The notes under the pieces were generated by a model. It had not been told where the DNA came from. It worked only from the letters and a program-made list of their open reading frames with translations, and ran no database searches. Below, in pieces: positions 1 through 7,935 of a stretch of 13,086 nt of DNA (positions within the stretch are counted from its first letter, which is position 1; the number at the start of each line of letters is the position of its first letter). The position numbers and the translations under genes are program-made. Source of the DNA: GCA-2687025 sp964473525 (GTDB taxonomy: Bacteria; Poribacteria; WGA-4E; GCA-2687025); assembly GCA_964473525.1 (NCBI GenBank), contig CAYYPK010000078.1, positions 1-13,086 of the forward strand, written 5' to 3'.

Positions 1-341
<341 letters not shown>

Positions 342-380
342 GGGTGCGTTCCTCCTACGATACCCGGACCGGACTTGGGA

Positions 381-845
381 TCATTGCTCGATGGATGGCG
401 GCCGGTCTCGATACGCCGACTCCGGAAGCCCTGGCTTCCGACGCGTGCAGCGCGGACAGACGCCCACGTACTCGACGTTCACCCCCGCCACTTCGCCGAT
501 GTCGAGATCGACGGGAACGGCGGGAAGCGAAGGCATCGGCACGTCCCGGATCTGGTCGCACGCCGAGCACCGGAAGTGCGCGTGTTCGTCCGTCCCAGCG
601 TCGAACCGGGCGGGCGATGCCCCACGGGCGATCTTGCGCACGAGGCCGATACTCACCAGGGAGTCGATCCCGCTGTAGACCGTCGCAAGGCTCACGCGCG
701 GAAGTTGGTCGCGCACGGCTCCATACACCTGCTCCGCCGTCGGATGGCTGTCCGTCGACCGCAGGTACTCATATATAGCCACGCGTTGCCGCGTGACACG
801 GTATCCTGCGTTGCGAAGTCGGGATGTTAGCGCGTCCTGCGACAT
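381..845 (-). CDS. perR: Peroxide-responsive Fur-family repressor (PerR)
   Basis: This is a 154-residue Fur-family metal-dependent DNA-binding repressor, the usual length. Residues 1-80 form the winged helix (RVTRQRVAIYEYL, then VSLATVYSGIDSLVSIGLV). Residues 80-140 form the metal-binding dimerisation part. Aligned by eye to Bacillus subtilis PerR, the whole regulatory site is kept with an offset of three: H34, D82, H88, H90 and D101 match H37, D85, H91, H93 and D104. The structural zinc site C93/C96/C130/C133 is also complete. Aspartate rather than glutamate at the D104 position is the known mark of peroxide-sensing PerR over iron-sensing Fur. The recognition helix reads TVYSGI, where relatives usually have RN, NN or RV after TVY. 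I chose ATG 845 over the longer open frame because GGAGGAG lies just upstream and the protein starts like its family. It leads the operon with rubrerythrin and has a palindromic operator candidate upstream. Confidence 0.93.
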   Translation of the reverse strand: MSQDALTSRLRNAGYRVTRQRVAIYEYLRSTDSHPTAEQVYGAVRDQLPRVSLATVYSGIDSLVSIGLVRKIARGASPARFDAGTDEHAHFRCSACDQIRDVPMPSLPAVPVDLDIGEVAGVNVEYVGVCPRCTRRKPGLPESAYRDRPPSIEQ

Positions 846-901
846 GCACTCCTCCGAGCGCGGCGACCCGTGCGGCGGAGCACGGCCCATCCAACGGCCG
901 G

Positions 902-930
902 AGTGTAGCATGTAGGCGGGACACTATCAA
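902..930 (-). promoter_or_regulatory. Promoter of the perR-rubrerythrin operon
   Basis: Read on the minus strand, TTGATA (930-925, 5 of 6 to the -35 consensus) is followed after exactly 17 bp by TACACT (907-902, 4 of 6 to the -10 consensus). A TG dinucleotide sits one base before the -10 (TGCTACACT), as in extended -10 promoters. Transcription would begin near 895, giving a leader of about 50 nt to the perR ATG. The -35 lies inside one arm of the inverted repeat at 925-945. Confidence 0.6.
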
Positions 931-945
931 TAGTAGTTATTGATA
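925..945. promoter_or_regulatory. Palindromic operator candidate (PerR box-like)
   Basis: This is a perfect inverted repeat: TATCAATA, five bases GTAGT, then TATTGATA. It is an AT-rich island in GC-rich DNA. The central 15 bases CAATAGTAGTTATTG show partial similarity to the PerR box TTATAAT-N-ATTATAA, matching at roughly 8 of 14 informative positions by eye. One arm covers the -35 hexamer of the perR promoter, so a bound repressor would block RNA polymerase. PerR autoregulation is well known in the family; binding at this site is inferred. Confidence 0.7.
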
Positions 946-1046
946 TTGGCTCGGCTGATCCTCTAACAGTCGGGGAGCGGGAGCCGATCGGCGCGGCAGA
1001 CAGGCCGGGATGGGGCGAGCGGTCGAGCAGCAGTGGCGAGCGGCGA

Positions 1047-2681
1047 CTAAGCGCGCGGAAGGGGCACATCGACGAACACGACCGTGCCCTCGTCTGGGAG
1101 AGACTCGAGGCTTACGGAGCCCTCGACCATGCGCAGGCGTTCCTGCATCGCGAACATGCCGAAGCGGCCCTCGACCGGTCCTTCCAAGACCGCCTCGGCG
1201 TCGAAGCCGATGCCGTCGTCCTGGATCATCACGGTCACGGTGTCGTCGTAGTATCTCGCGATGACCTCGACGTTCTCCGCGCGCGCGTGCTGCGCGGCGT
1301 TGGTCAACACCTCGTGGGTGACGCGGTAGAGGATCACTTCGAGATCCTCGGGGAGGACGAGATGGTTGTCGTTGTATAGATGGAAGGAGAGTTGGAACCC
1401 CCACTGGTCAGCCAGTTCGCGGGCGTGCCTCTCGAGCGCGGGTCCAAAGCCCAGGTCTTCGAGGGTGCGAGGTCGCATCTCGGTGGCAAGGCGTCGCACG
1501 TCCTCGGTCAGCTCAGCCGCCGCCTCGCGAACCTCGACCACGCGTTCTCTGAGGGCGTGCAGGTCCGTCTCCGTCTCTGACGCCCGCAGAGCGACGGCCA
1601 GCGACGCTACCGCCTGCCCAACTTGCTCGTGCAACTGCTGGGCGATGCGGGCGCGTTCCTCTTCGTGCACTCCGAGGATCCTCTGCAGCATCGTGCCGCG
1701 TTGTGCCTCGCTCTGACGGAGGGCCTCTTCCATGAGCCTGCGCTCTGTGATGTCGACGCAGACGCCGACGAGGTTCCATTGTGCATCGCCCACGGATTGC
1801 ACCGTGACCTGTTCCTGCAGCCACCGACTGCGGCCTTCCCGGTCGACACGATGCAACTCCTGGCTGTATCCCTGCTGGCCGGTTCGGAGAGCGTGCGCCA
1901 CAACCTGGTCTGCCTGCTCGCGACTGGCTTCGGTGCCAGCCCAGTAGAAGGCGTCCATGTATCGCGCGCCGGTGGGGACATCCAGAGGCAGGAGCTTCTG
2001 AGCCGCTTGCTCGTCTATCTCCCAACCCGTCCAATCGAGCTCGGGCTCGGCTGCCGCCGGGGCTAGATCCCGGACCTGGGCGTGCCACACGAGGCAACGC
2101 GCGCCCGAGAGGACTGCTCGGAGTTCGTTGAGGCTGTCCTGGGCGTCCGCCTCCGAACTGGCTCCCGCGCCCCCGCGGACAATGCCACGCAACGCGTCGC
2201 CCACGCGGTCTGGATGGTCGGGGTCGAACACTATGTAGCCGTCGAAGCCTGCACGCATGGCGTCTGCGGCGGGGGCCGCCGCGTCGGTCTGAGTGACGAT
2301 GGCGACCGGGCATGTCGGCGCGTCGGCGCGGACCACGGAGAGCACGTCGTGCGCGGAGGCCCAGGCAAGTTCACGGTCGGTGGCGACAATATCGCAGCCG
2401 GCGGCGAGCGCTGTGGCCAGGCTTTCGTGGTCTGGGGCGCAGGTGAGGAGGACATCAGGAAGGCGGCGCAACGCTTGCGGCACGGGTCCGTCGCCCGCCC
2501 GCTCGCCGTCCGTGGCGAGGAGCACACGGATCGCCTTGGGATCGGGCGCGTCGGAGGCCGCGCGTCGGTTTGGCTGAGCGCCTTCGGGCGCTGATGAGCA
2601 CGAGGTTCGGTCGCGATCCACGCTCGTATTCCCGGATGTGTCACGCAGCCTGTCCGAGGACGAACTGGGTGACGTTCTCAT
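1047..2681 (-). CDS. Sensor histidine kinase with receiver-like, PAS and HisKA_3 domains
   Basis: The protein of up to 544 residues has no membrane helix, so it should be cytosolic. Residues 1-50 are low-complexity. Residues 51-170 resemble a response-regulator receiver: D102 could take phosphate and T130 fits, but the conserved lysine is replaced (GYIVFDPDH) and only one acidic residue (D58) is left of the usual pair. Residues 185-315 form a PAS/PAC domain ending in GVCVDITERR. Residues 336-400 are a HisKA_3 dimerisation domain with EEERARIAQQLHEQVGQ and phospho-acceptor H351. Residues 410-544 are the ATP-binding domain, with N-box HEVLTNAAQHA (N461), DDGIGFD (488-494) and GRFGMFAMQER. This is the NarL/UhpB type of kinase, which normally phosphorylates a LuxR-type regulator; none is visible here. 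It follows the peptidase gene by 42 bp. The start is uncertain: no ribosome site precedes ATG 2681, and GTG 2621 or GTG 2525 could be used instead. Confidence 0.88.
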   Translation of the reverse strand: MRTSPSSSSDRLRDTSGNTSVDRDRTSCSSAPEGAQPNRRAASDAPDPKAIRVLLATDGERAGDGPVPQALRRLPDVLLTCAPDHESLATALAAGCDIVATDRELAWASAHDVLSVVRADAPTCPVAIVTQTDAAAPAADAMRAGFDGYIVFDPDHPDRVGDALRGIVRGGAGASSEADAQDSLNELRAVLSGARCLVWHAQVRDLAPAAAEPELDWTGWEIDEQAAQKLLPLDVPTGARYMDAFYWAGTEASREQADQVVAHALRTGQQGYSQELHRVDREGRSRWLQEQVTVQSVGDAQWNLVGVCVDITERRLMEEALRQSEAQRGTMLQRILGVHEEERARIAQQLHEQVGQAVASLAVALRASETETDLHALRERVVEVREAAAELTEDVRRLATEMRPRTLEDLGFGPALERHARELADQWGFQLSFHLYNDNHLVLPEDLEVILYRVTHEVLTNAAQHARAENVEVIARYYDDTVTVMIQDDGIGFDAEAVLEGPVEGRFGMFAMQERLRMVEGSVSLESLPDEGTVVFVDVPLPRA

Positions 2682-2685
2682 ATAG

Positions 2686-2713
2686 ATTATGCCAGTACCC
2701 GGCGCGTTGGTAA
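2686..2713 (-). promoter_or_regulatory. Possible promoter at the kinase start
   Basis: On the minus strand TTACCA (2713-2708), a 16-bp spacer and CATAAT (2691-2686), with TG one base before the -10, make a promoter-like arrangement. The -10 ends only four bases before the ATG at 2681, so transcription would begin within that codon. If it is real, translation must start downstream, or the mRNA is close to leaderless. Chance occurrence is possible. Confidence 0.3.
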
Positions 2714-2723
2714 GGCCGTTCGG

Positions 2724-5294
2724 CTAGTTCTCCTCGGATTCGTCGCCTACGGCCGTCACGAGCTCAGCGCCCTGCGCCGGCAGGAGTATGGCTCGGGCAA
2801 GCGCCCTGAACGTCGTCTGCGTCCAGCTTCGGTAGTGCGGGCTGAAGCCGAACAGATGCACCTGCCCGTCGCCAACAGGCACGCGCCGCCACGGTGCCGC
2901 GCCAGCGATCTTCGACGTGTTCTGCGCCCATCCAGACAGGAGTATGCCGCTCTTCGGGTAGACCAGCAGTTCCTCGCCGATGTCGTCGTCCTCCGCGCCC
3001 TCCTTGGGGACGTAGGCGCGCGAGTTGGCGAAGTACACCGGCTGCGACGCGGGGAAGCCGGCCGTCCATGGGGAATCAGACGTCGGGACCGTACGCAGAA
3101 TGGAGCCTGGGCAGCGGAAGCCGTCTTCGCCTCGGCCAACGCCGTTCTCGAGCTCGAGCCCGAACAGCTCGACCGCGAAGCCTGCCGACCAGTCACACGC
3201 GATCAGCGTGCCGCCGTCGCGCACGAACTCCTCGATGGCGACGGATCCCTCCGGTTCGAGGCCACCCGTGTACTGCGCGAACACCTCGCCTTCGGCGCGA
3301 CCGCGCCGAAGTGTCGACGGCGCAACGCTCGGGATGATCAGGACATCAAGATGGTCGCGTAGCCTGCCGGCGCGCACGGCTTCGTTGCGTATGCGACGGT
3401 ACGGTATCTCGCAGTAGTCGAGAGTCCAGCGGAGCCAGCCCTCGTCCTTGCTCGCGGTCCACGGGGCGTAGACACCGACCCGTCGCGAGGTCGCCGTCAG
3501 CGTCTTTACGGGGTAGTCGTCGCCGGTGGCGGTAGCTGGGTCGGCGTGTTCTCCCGCGACATCCGCGGTGTCGCCCGAGACCATCCAGCGGCCTATCGCG
3601 TCGTCGTCAGGCGCCTCCACCACCAGGCGCGCCTGCGCTCCCTGCCCCAAGATGTCGAATAGGCGCCGGATGCCGTCCACGTCAGCCGTGTCGACGGAGG
3701 GCCAGGGCAGCGTGGACGCAGGCAGCGGCGGCAGGGCGGCGAGGGCGTCTTCGACGGTTGGCACGCGGCGCGCCTCCACGTCCAGCGGGCGCACGACCTC
3801 GACCCTTCGTACACCGAGCAGCATGGAGAGGGTCCATCCCGACACGTCGTAGGGCGCGAGCCCGTCTGGATAGCGCTGCACCTCGAGCAGATCCTTGGCG
3901 TAGGCTCCGTACGGCTGTGCGCGAGGCACGACTAGCGTGCCCGCGCCGTAGGTGAGACCGTCGGCTTCGAAGTCGGTCTCGGCGACGTGGACTTCGACGC
4001 CGCCGTGAATGAGCGCGCCGAGTAGGCGTTTGACGGCGTCGCGGTCGCGGTTGTCGGTGGTGATGAGCCATGCGTGCGGCGAGTCCATCTCGCCCTTCTC
4101 TACGGCGCGGCGTGAGACGTTCAGCGCGCCTTGCAGCCATCTGTCCGGCTCGCGTGACAACGTGCCCAGAAGCGACCGCGCGGCGGCGAGTTCGTACTCC
4201 ACGATGTCGCCAATACGCCACCAACCGCCTGGCCATGGGTTCGGGAACCTATTCGAAGGCGCGTAGCCGGACTCTATGTCGCCGGGGCCACGCAGGTCGT
4301 CCTTGGCGAAGTAGAGAGGAGTGGCGAGAGCGGCGGACGCCATCTCGGTCAGGAGACCCACGATGTTGTGCCGCAGCGGCACGCTCCTGTTCCCACCGTT
4401 CCACCACATGTCGTAGGTGACGCCAGTTGCGACGCCGGAGAGGCCTTCCGCGGTGAGGTCCATCAGCATGCGTCCGCCGATCGCGGCGATGTTGCCGACG
4501 AGCTCAGGGTCGATGTTCGGGTTGAGCGGGTCGCGGTAGGGAGGCACGAACATCCGCTCGCGGTTCGCGGTCTTCTGGTGGACGTCCCAGTAGACCTGTG
4601 GGAACCACTCCTGATAGAGGAGGGAGGTGACGATCTGGGTCTCCTTCAGAGACAGCGCGAACCAGTCACGGTTGTTATCGTGTCCGGCGTAGCGTTGGTA
4701 CAGCTCGGTCAGCGACGCCGTCTCGTAGGGAGTGTCCTTGATCCTGCGGTACCACTGAACGACGCGGTCCATGCCGTCTGGGTTCACGCTGGGGATGAGC
4801 ACCACCACGATCTCACGGCGCGCCGACGCCCACGGCTCCTCCTCCGATGTCGCCAACTCGTAAGCGAGTTGCATGGACATCTCGGGCGACGCGATCTCCG
4901 TCGAGTGGATGTTGCAGGAGATGAACAGGAACAAGCGCGCGTCGTCTAGCAGCGCCCGCGCCTCGTCTTCGGACGCGATGCCGCGCGGGTCTGCTACGCG
5001 CTGCGCTGTCGCCTTCAGCTCGTCCAGCCGCGCCAGGTTCCGCGGGTCGGAGATCACCGCCGTTATCAGATCCCGGCCCTCGGTGGTCTCGCCGACCACT
5101 TGCACCTGCACGTTTGGGCTCGCGTCGGATAGGTCGTGGAAGTAGCTCTGGACGTCGTCCCAGTCGGCGAGCTGGAAGTCTGTGCCTACTGGGCGCCCGA
5201 GGGCGTCCTCGGGCGTCGGCGGGGCTTGGGCTACAGCAACCACGGCGAGCGAGACCAGACACCGAACGACCCGCCAGACTCGACGACATCCCAT
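2724..5294 (-). CDS. Secreted M14-family zinc carboxypeptidase with C-terminal GATase1-like domain
   Basis: The product is an 856-residue exported peptidase. From ATG 5294 the N-terminus MGCRRVWRVVRCLVSLAVVAVAQA is a basic stretch followed by a hydrophobic core, a signal peptide. AGGAG lies 7 bases upstream, which is why I rejected the longer open frame beginning at 5411. The M14 domain covers about residues 40-360. Zinc ligands are H130 and E133 (NIHSTE) and H239 (YWDVHQ). Substrate-binding N208/R209 sit in DNNRDW, and the catalytic glutamate is E317 (GLLTEMASA). Around residues 604-820 is a flavodoxin-like, class I glutamine-amidotransferase-like region (VGVYAPWTASKDEGW, VLIIPS, FVRDGGTLIACD). 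I see no convincing catalytic triad there, so it may only bind or support. Proteins of this layout are annotated as large M14 peptidases in many environmental bacteria. The substrate is unknown, probably external peptides. It is divergent to the WD40 gene and may be cotranscribed with the kinase. Confidence 0.92.
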   Translation of the reverse strand: MGCRRVWRVVRCLVSLAVVAVAQAPPTPEDALGRPVGTDFQLADWDDVQSYFHDLSDASPNVQVQVVGETTEGRDLITAVISDPRNLARLDELKATAQRVADPRGIASEDEARALLDDARLFLFISCNIHSTEIASPEMSMQLAYELATSEEEPWASARREIVVVLIPSVNPDGMDRVVQWYRRIKDTPYETASLTELYQRYAGHDNNRDWFALSLKETQIVTSLLYQEWFPQVYWDVHQKTANRERMFVPPYRDPLNPNIDPELVGNIAAIGGRMLMDLTAEGLSGVATGVTYDMWWNGGNRSVPLRHNIVGLLTEMASAALATPLYFAKDDLRGPGDIESGYAPSNRFPNPWPGGWWRIGDIVEYELAAARSLLGTLSREPDRWLQGALNVSRRAVEKGEMDSPHAWLITTDNRDRDAVKRLLGALIHGGVEVHVAETDFEADGLTYGAGTLVVPRAQPYGAYAKDLLEVQRYPDGLAPYDVSGWTLSMLLGVRRVEVVRPLDVEARRVPTVEDALAALPPLPASTLPWPSVDTADVDGIRRLFDILGQGAQARLVVEAPDDDAIGRWMVSGDTADVAGEHADPATATGDDYPVKTLTATSRRVGVYAPWTASKDEGWLRWTLDYCEIPYRRIRNEAVRAGRLRDHLDVLIIPSVAPSTLRRGRAEGEVFAQYTGGLEPEGSVAIEEFVRDGGTLIACDWSAGFAVELFGLELENGVGRGEDGFRCPGSILRTVPTSDSPWTAGFPASQPVYFANSRAYVPKEGAEDDDIGEELLVYPKSGILLSGWAQNTSKIAGAAPWRRVPVGDGQVHLFGFSPHYRSWTQTTFRALARAILLPAQGAELVTAVGDESEEN

Positions 5295-5434
5295 GTCCGA
5301 TCTCCTGCTGCGAAGATGACGCACCGGGAACGCGCTGCCTACGCAGGTTCGCTCAGGCAGGCGGCGGACGCAACGGTCGCCTCGCGGCCAGCCGAAGCCC
5401 GCGGCAGCCAATCATGTCTGGTCTCGATTCCATA

Positions 5435-5463
5435 TTGCGGGAGTTGTGGCGACGGGCTAGACT
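5435..5463 (+). promoter_or_regulatory. Promoter candidate for the two modular surface-protein genes
   Basis: TTGCGG (5435-5440, 3 of 6) is followed after 17 bp by TAGACT (5458-5463, 4 of 6), in the context GGGCTAGACT. This resembles the -10 regions of perR (GCTACACT) and the dioxygenase gene (GCTAGAAT) in the same window. The predicted leader to ATG 5561 is about 90 nt. The rest of the 266-bp divergent region (5295-5560) holds no gene. I could not pick out a convincing promoter for the peptidase there. Confidence 0.4.
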
Positions 5464-5560
5464 CTACGGGGTGCGGGTCGGCTGGGAAGAGCCCGCGAGA
5501 TGGCCACGCGGGCCACATCGCTTCGGGCGTCGGCCGGGCAGGCATAAGAGAGGAGTCGAC

Positions 5561-7930
5561 ATGGCGGGCAGGACGAATGGCCGGGCAACCATCGCACGCA
5601 ACGCCGCAAAGATGAGCAGCCTGGCGCTGGCGGCTGTGCTGCACCTGGTGTTCGCGGCGTCGGCCTCCGCCGCGCCCCCGGAAGTGATCGACATTCTACG
5701 CTGGGACGCCACTGTGCTCGTCGGCGTCGCCTTCTCCCCTGACGGCGAGACACTCGCGGCCGCAGGCGGCGATTACGTGAGGGTGTGGGATCTGACGACA
5801 CGGCAGGAGATCGCTACCGTGGGCGGATCCTCAGGGAATCATGTCACATCCGTGGCGTTTTCGCCGAACGGCACGATGCTCGCGGCCGGCGAGGAAGAGT
5901 CGATGATGAGGATCTGGGACACAGCCACTCTGGCGGAGATCGCGACCCTGACACCACAAGCTGGGAGCGTCGACGCCCTCGCGTTTTCCCCGGATGGAGC
6001 GGTACTCGCGGGCGCCAGCTACTGGGGAGCAATCACGCTGTGGGATCCGGCCTCCCTGCAGCAAGTCGGCGTGCTGGCGCCCGCCGGTAGCCCCAGTTGG
6101 ATCACATTCTCGCCCGACGGATCCACGCTTGCAGTCTGCAACGGCGCCGGCTTGGCCCTCTGGGATGTGGCGGCACGGCAGAACGTCACAACGTTGTGGG
6201 GAAGCGACGACGACTTCTGGTCCGTTGCGTTCTCCCCTGACGGCGTTACGCTCGCAGGCGCGAGCCTGAACCGCATGGTGAAACTGTGGGACATAGTCGC
6301 CAGGCAGGAAATCGGTGCTCTGGAAGGGCACTCGCAACTGGTCCAAACCGTCGCGTTCTCCCCGGACGGCGCGACGCTCGCAAGCGGCAGCCAGGACAGA
6401 ACCGTCAAGCTCTGGGATCCGGTCACCGGGCAGGAAACCGCCAGCCTCGACGGACACACCTCGGCCGTGAACAACATCGCGTTTGCGCCCGACGGCTCCA
6501 TGCTCGCGGCAGTCAGCTACGGGGAAGTGAAGCTGTGGGGGTTGTCGGACGCAGGCCAATCCCGCATCCGCGTGACGGCGGTGGACACGCACGGGCTGCC
6601 GGAGGCCACCGCCGTGCGCGTGCCGATCGCAGTTGAGGACGTGACGGACCTTGGGCTGATCGGTGTCGAGTTCGACCTGCGGTACGACGCGACGGTCCTA
6701 ACCGCCGTCGGGATTGAGCGGGAGGGTACCCTCACGGAGGGGTGGGCGGTGTCGCCCACAATCGCTGACGGCTCCATCACGGTGGCCACGGCGAGCACGA
6801 CCCCGATTGGCGGGGGCGGGGTGCTGCTGTACGTGCTCTTCGATGTGCAGAGCGCCGCGGCGGGCGGCCGCGGCAGCACCCTCCGGTTCGCGCGCGTCGC
6901 GCTCAACGAAGGCGGGATCGCCGCCGTGCCGTACAACGGTGTCTTCAGCGTAGACGAGGTGCTTCTATACGGCGACGTGGGCGGGAACGGCGTCGTGGGC
7001 GCCCTTGACGCAGGGCATGTGCTGCAATACAGCTCCGGCGCGCTGACCTCGTTCCCGATCGAGTCGACCACGGCTGTCTGGGCCGCAGGGCCGCTGCCGG
7101 CAGGAAGCGCCCGGCGGACAGCGGACGTCAGCGCCGACGGAACCGTGAGCGCGTTCGACGCCGGGCTGATCCTCCGCTATGCCTCGGGCGCGATTGAGCT
7201 GTTCCCAGTCGAAGATGTCAGCGCGGCGCCGTCAGCTTTGACTGCCTCCGACATACAGATCCAAACGCACGCATCGCCTATCGATGCGCGGCCCGGCGAC
7301 CCCGTCACGTTCGCCGTTCACGTCGACGCATCCGAGCCGATATGGTCTGGCCAGTTCGACGTGGCGTACGACACGACCGCGTTACAGGTGGTGTCGGTGG
7401 AATTCGCTGGTGACGGCGGCGCAGGTACCCTGTCCGACTACACCGTTGCCGACGGCCGCATCAGAGCGGTTGTGGCCCGGACGTATCCCTTCGCTGGTGG
7501 CGCGTTTCTGGAGATAGCCCTGGCCGCGCGGGGCGACGTGCGGGAGCCGACTGCCACCAGTGTCCGCGTCACCGAGGCGACGATCAACGAGATTTCGGTC
7601 GGCGTGCCGCGCGCGCAGAGCTACGCGATACAGCCGTACGAATTCCGGTTGCACGCCAACTTCCCCAACCCGTTTAACCCAGAGACGTGGATCCCATTCG
7701 AGCTTAGCGAGGGGTCCGACGTGTTGGTGGACATCTACGACCTGCACGGGAAGCGCCTGCGACGCCTGGATTTGGGCCACCGAAACACCGGCATTTACGC
7801 AACCCGGGACACCGCAGCCTACTGGGACGGTCGAAACACCTCGGGGGAGCCGGCGGCGTCGGGCGTCTATGTGTACCGCCTACGGGCCGGCGCGCGCTCC
7901 GCGGCTGGCAGGATGATTCTGCGCAAGTAG
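5561..7930 (+). CDS. Exported WD40-cohesin-dockerin-cohesin protein with C-terminal sorting domain
   Basis: This is a 789-residue modular surface or secreted protein with no recognisable enzyme domain. ATG 5561 is set by GAGGAG upstream. Residues 1-38 are a signal peptide (LALAAVLHLVFAASASA). Residues 47-330 hold seven WD40 repeats, enough for one closed propeller. Residues 334-466 are a cohesin-like beta-sandwich (LIGVEFDLRYDATVL, VLLYVLFDV). Residues 468-552 are dockerin-like, with two EF-loop segments: D472-x-G-x-N476 to D483, weak, and D522-x-S-x-D526 to D533, better. Residues 563-690 form a second cohesin-like domain (GQFDVAYDTTALQVVSVEF). Residues 694-789 are an FlgD-Ig/T9SS-type C-terminal domain (NFPNPFNPETWIPFEL, YWDGRNTSG, SGVYVYRL, ILRK). 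The next gene begins 5 bp after the stop and has the same outer architecture, so they form an operon. Domain calls for cohesin and dockerin are by motif only; the linker-like region 490-520 lengthens the dockerin beyond the usual size. Confidence 0.9.
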   Translation: MAGRTNGRATIARNAAKMSSLALAAVLHLVFAASASAAPPEVIDILRWDATVLVGVAFSPDGETLAAAGGDYVRVWDLTTRQEIATVGGSSGNHVTSVAFSPNGTMLAAGEEESMMRIWDTATLAEIATLTPQAGSVDALAFSPDGAVLAGASYWGAITLWDPASLQQVGVLAPAGSPSWITFSPDGSTLAVCNGAGLALWDVAARQNVTTLWGSDDDFWSVAFSPDGVTLAGASLNRMVKLWDIVARQEIGALEGHSQLVQTVAFSPDGATLASGSQDRTVKLWDPVTGQETASLDGHTSAVNNIAFAPDGSMLAAVSYGEVKLWGLSDAGQSRIRVTAVDTHGLPEATAVRVPIAVEDVTDLGLIGVEFDLRYDATVLTAVGIEREGTLTEGWAVSPTIADGSITVATASTTPIGGGGVLLYVLFDVQSAAAGGRGSTLRFARVALNEGGIAAVPYNGVFSVDEVLLYGDVGGNGVVGALDAGHVLQYSSGALTSFPIESTTAVWAAGPLPAGSARRTADVSADGTVSAFDAGLILRYASGAIELFPVEDVSAAPSALTASDIQIQTHASPIDARPGDPVTFAVHVDASEPIWSGQFDVAYDTTALQVVSVEFAGDGGAGTLSDYTVADGRIRAVVARTYPFAGGAFLEIALAARGDVREPTATSVRVTEATINEISVGVPRAQSYAIQPYEFRLHANFPNPFNPETWIPFELSEGSDVLVDIYDLHGKRLRRLDLGHRNTGIYATRDTAAYWDGRNTSGEPAASGVYVYRLRAGARSAAGRMILRK
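5699..6550 (+). repeat. Seven tandem WD40 repeats
   Basis: Seven units of about 40 residues each contain a version of VAFSPDGxxLAxxxxxxxVKLWD. They begin near protein residues 50, 93, 135, 178, 218, 259 and 301. The seventh has AFAPDG and ends VKLWG. Units 5 and 6 are the closest to consensus. Unit 4 lacks a residue or two in its second half. Seven units make one complete propeller. Confidence 0.92.
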
Positions 7931-7935
7931 CGCAC

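Noticed and set aside
1623..2594. Plus-strand open frames opposite the kinase gene
   Set aside because: The minus-strand frame has all histidine kinase motifs. The antisense products have no recognisable motif or ribosome site.
4368..4949. Plus-strand open frame of 193 codons inside the peptidase gene
   Set aside because: It is antisense to the zinc-binding and catalytic part of the M14 domain, so it is a shadow frame.
5335..5360. CTGCCT...AGGCAG inverted repeat upstream of the peptidase
   Set aside because: Six-base arms with a 14-base spacer in GC-rich DNA are easily found by chance, and nothing else supports an operator or leader structure.
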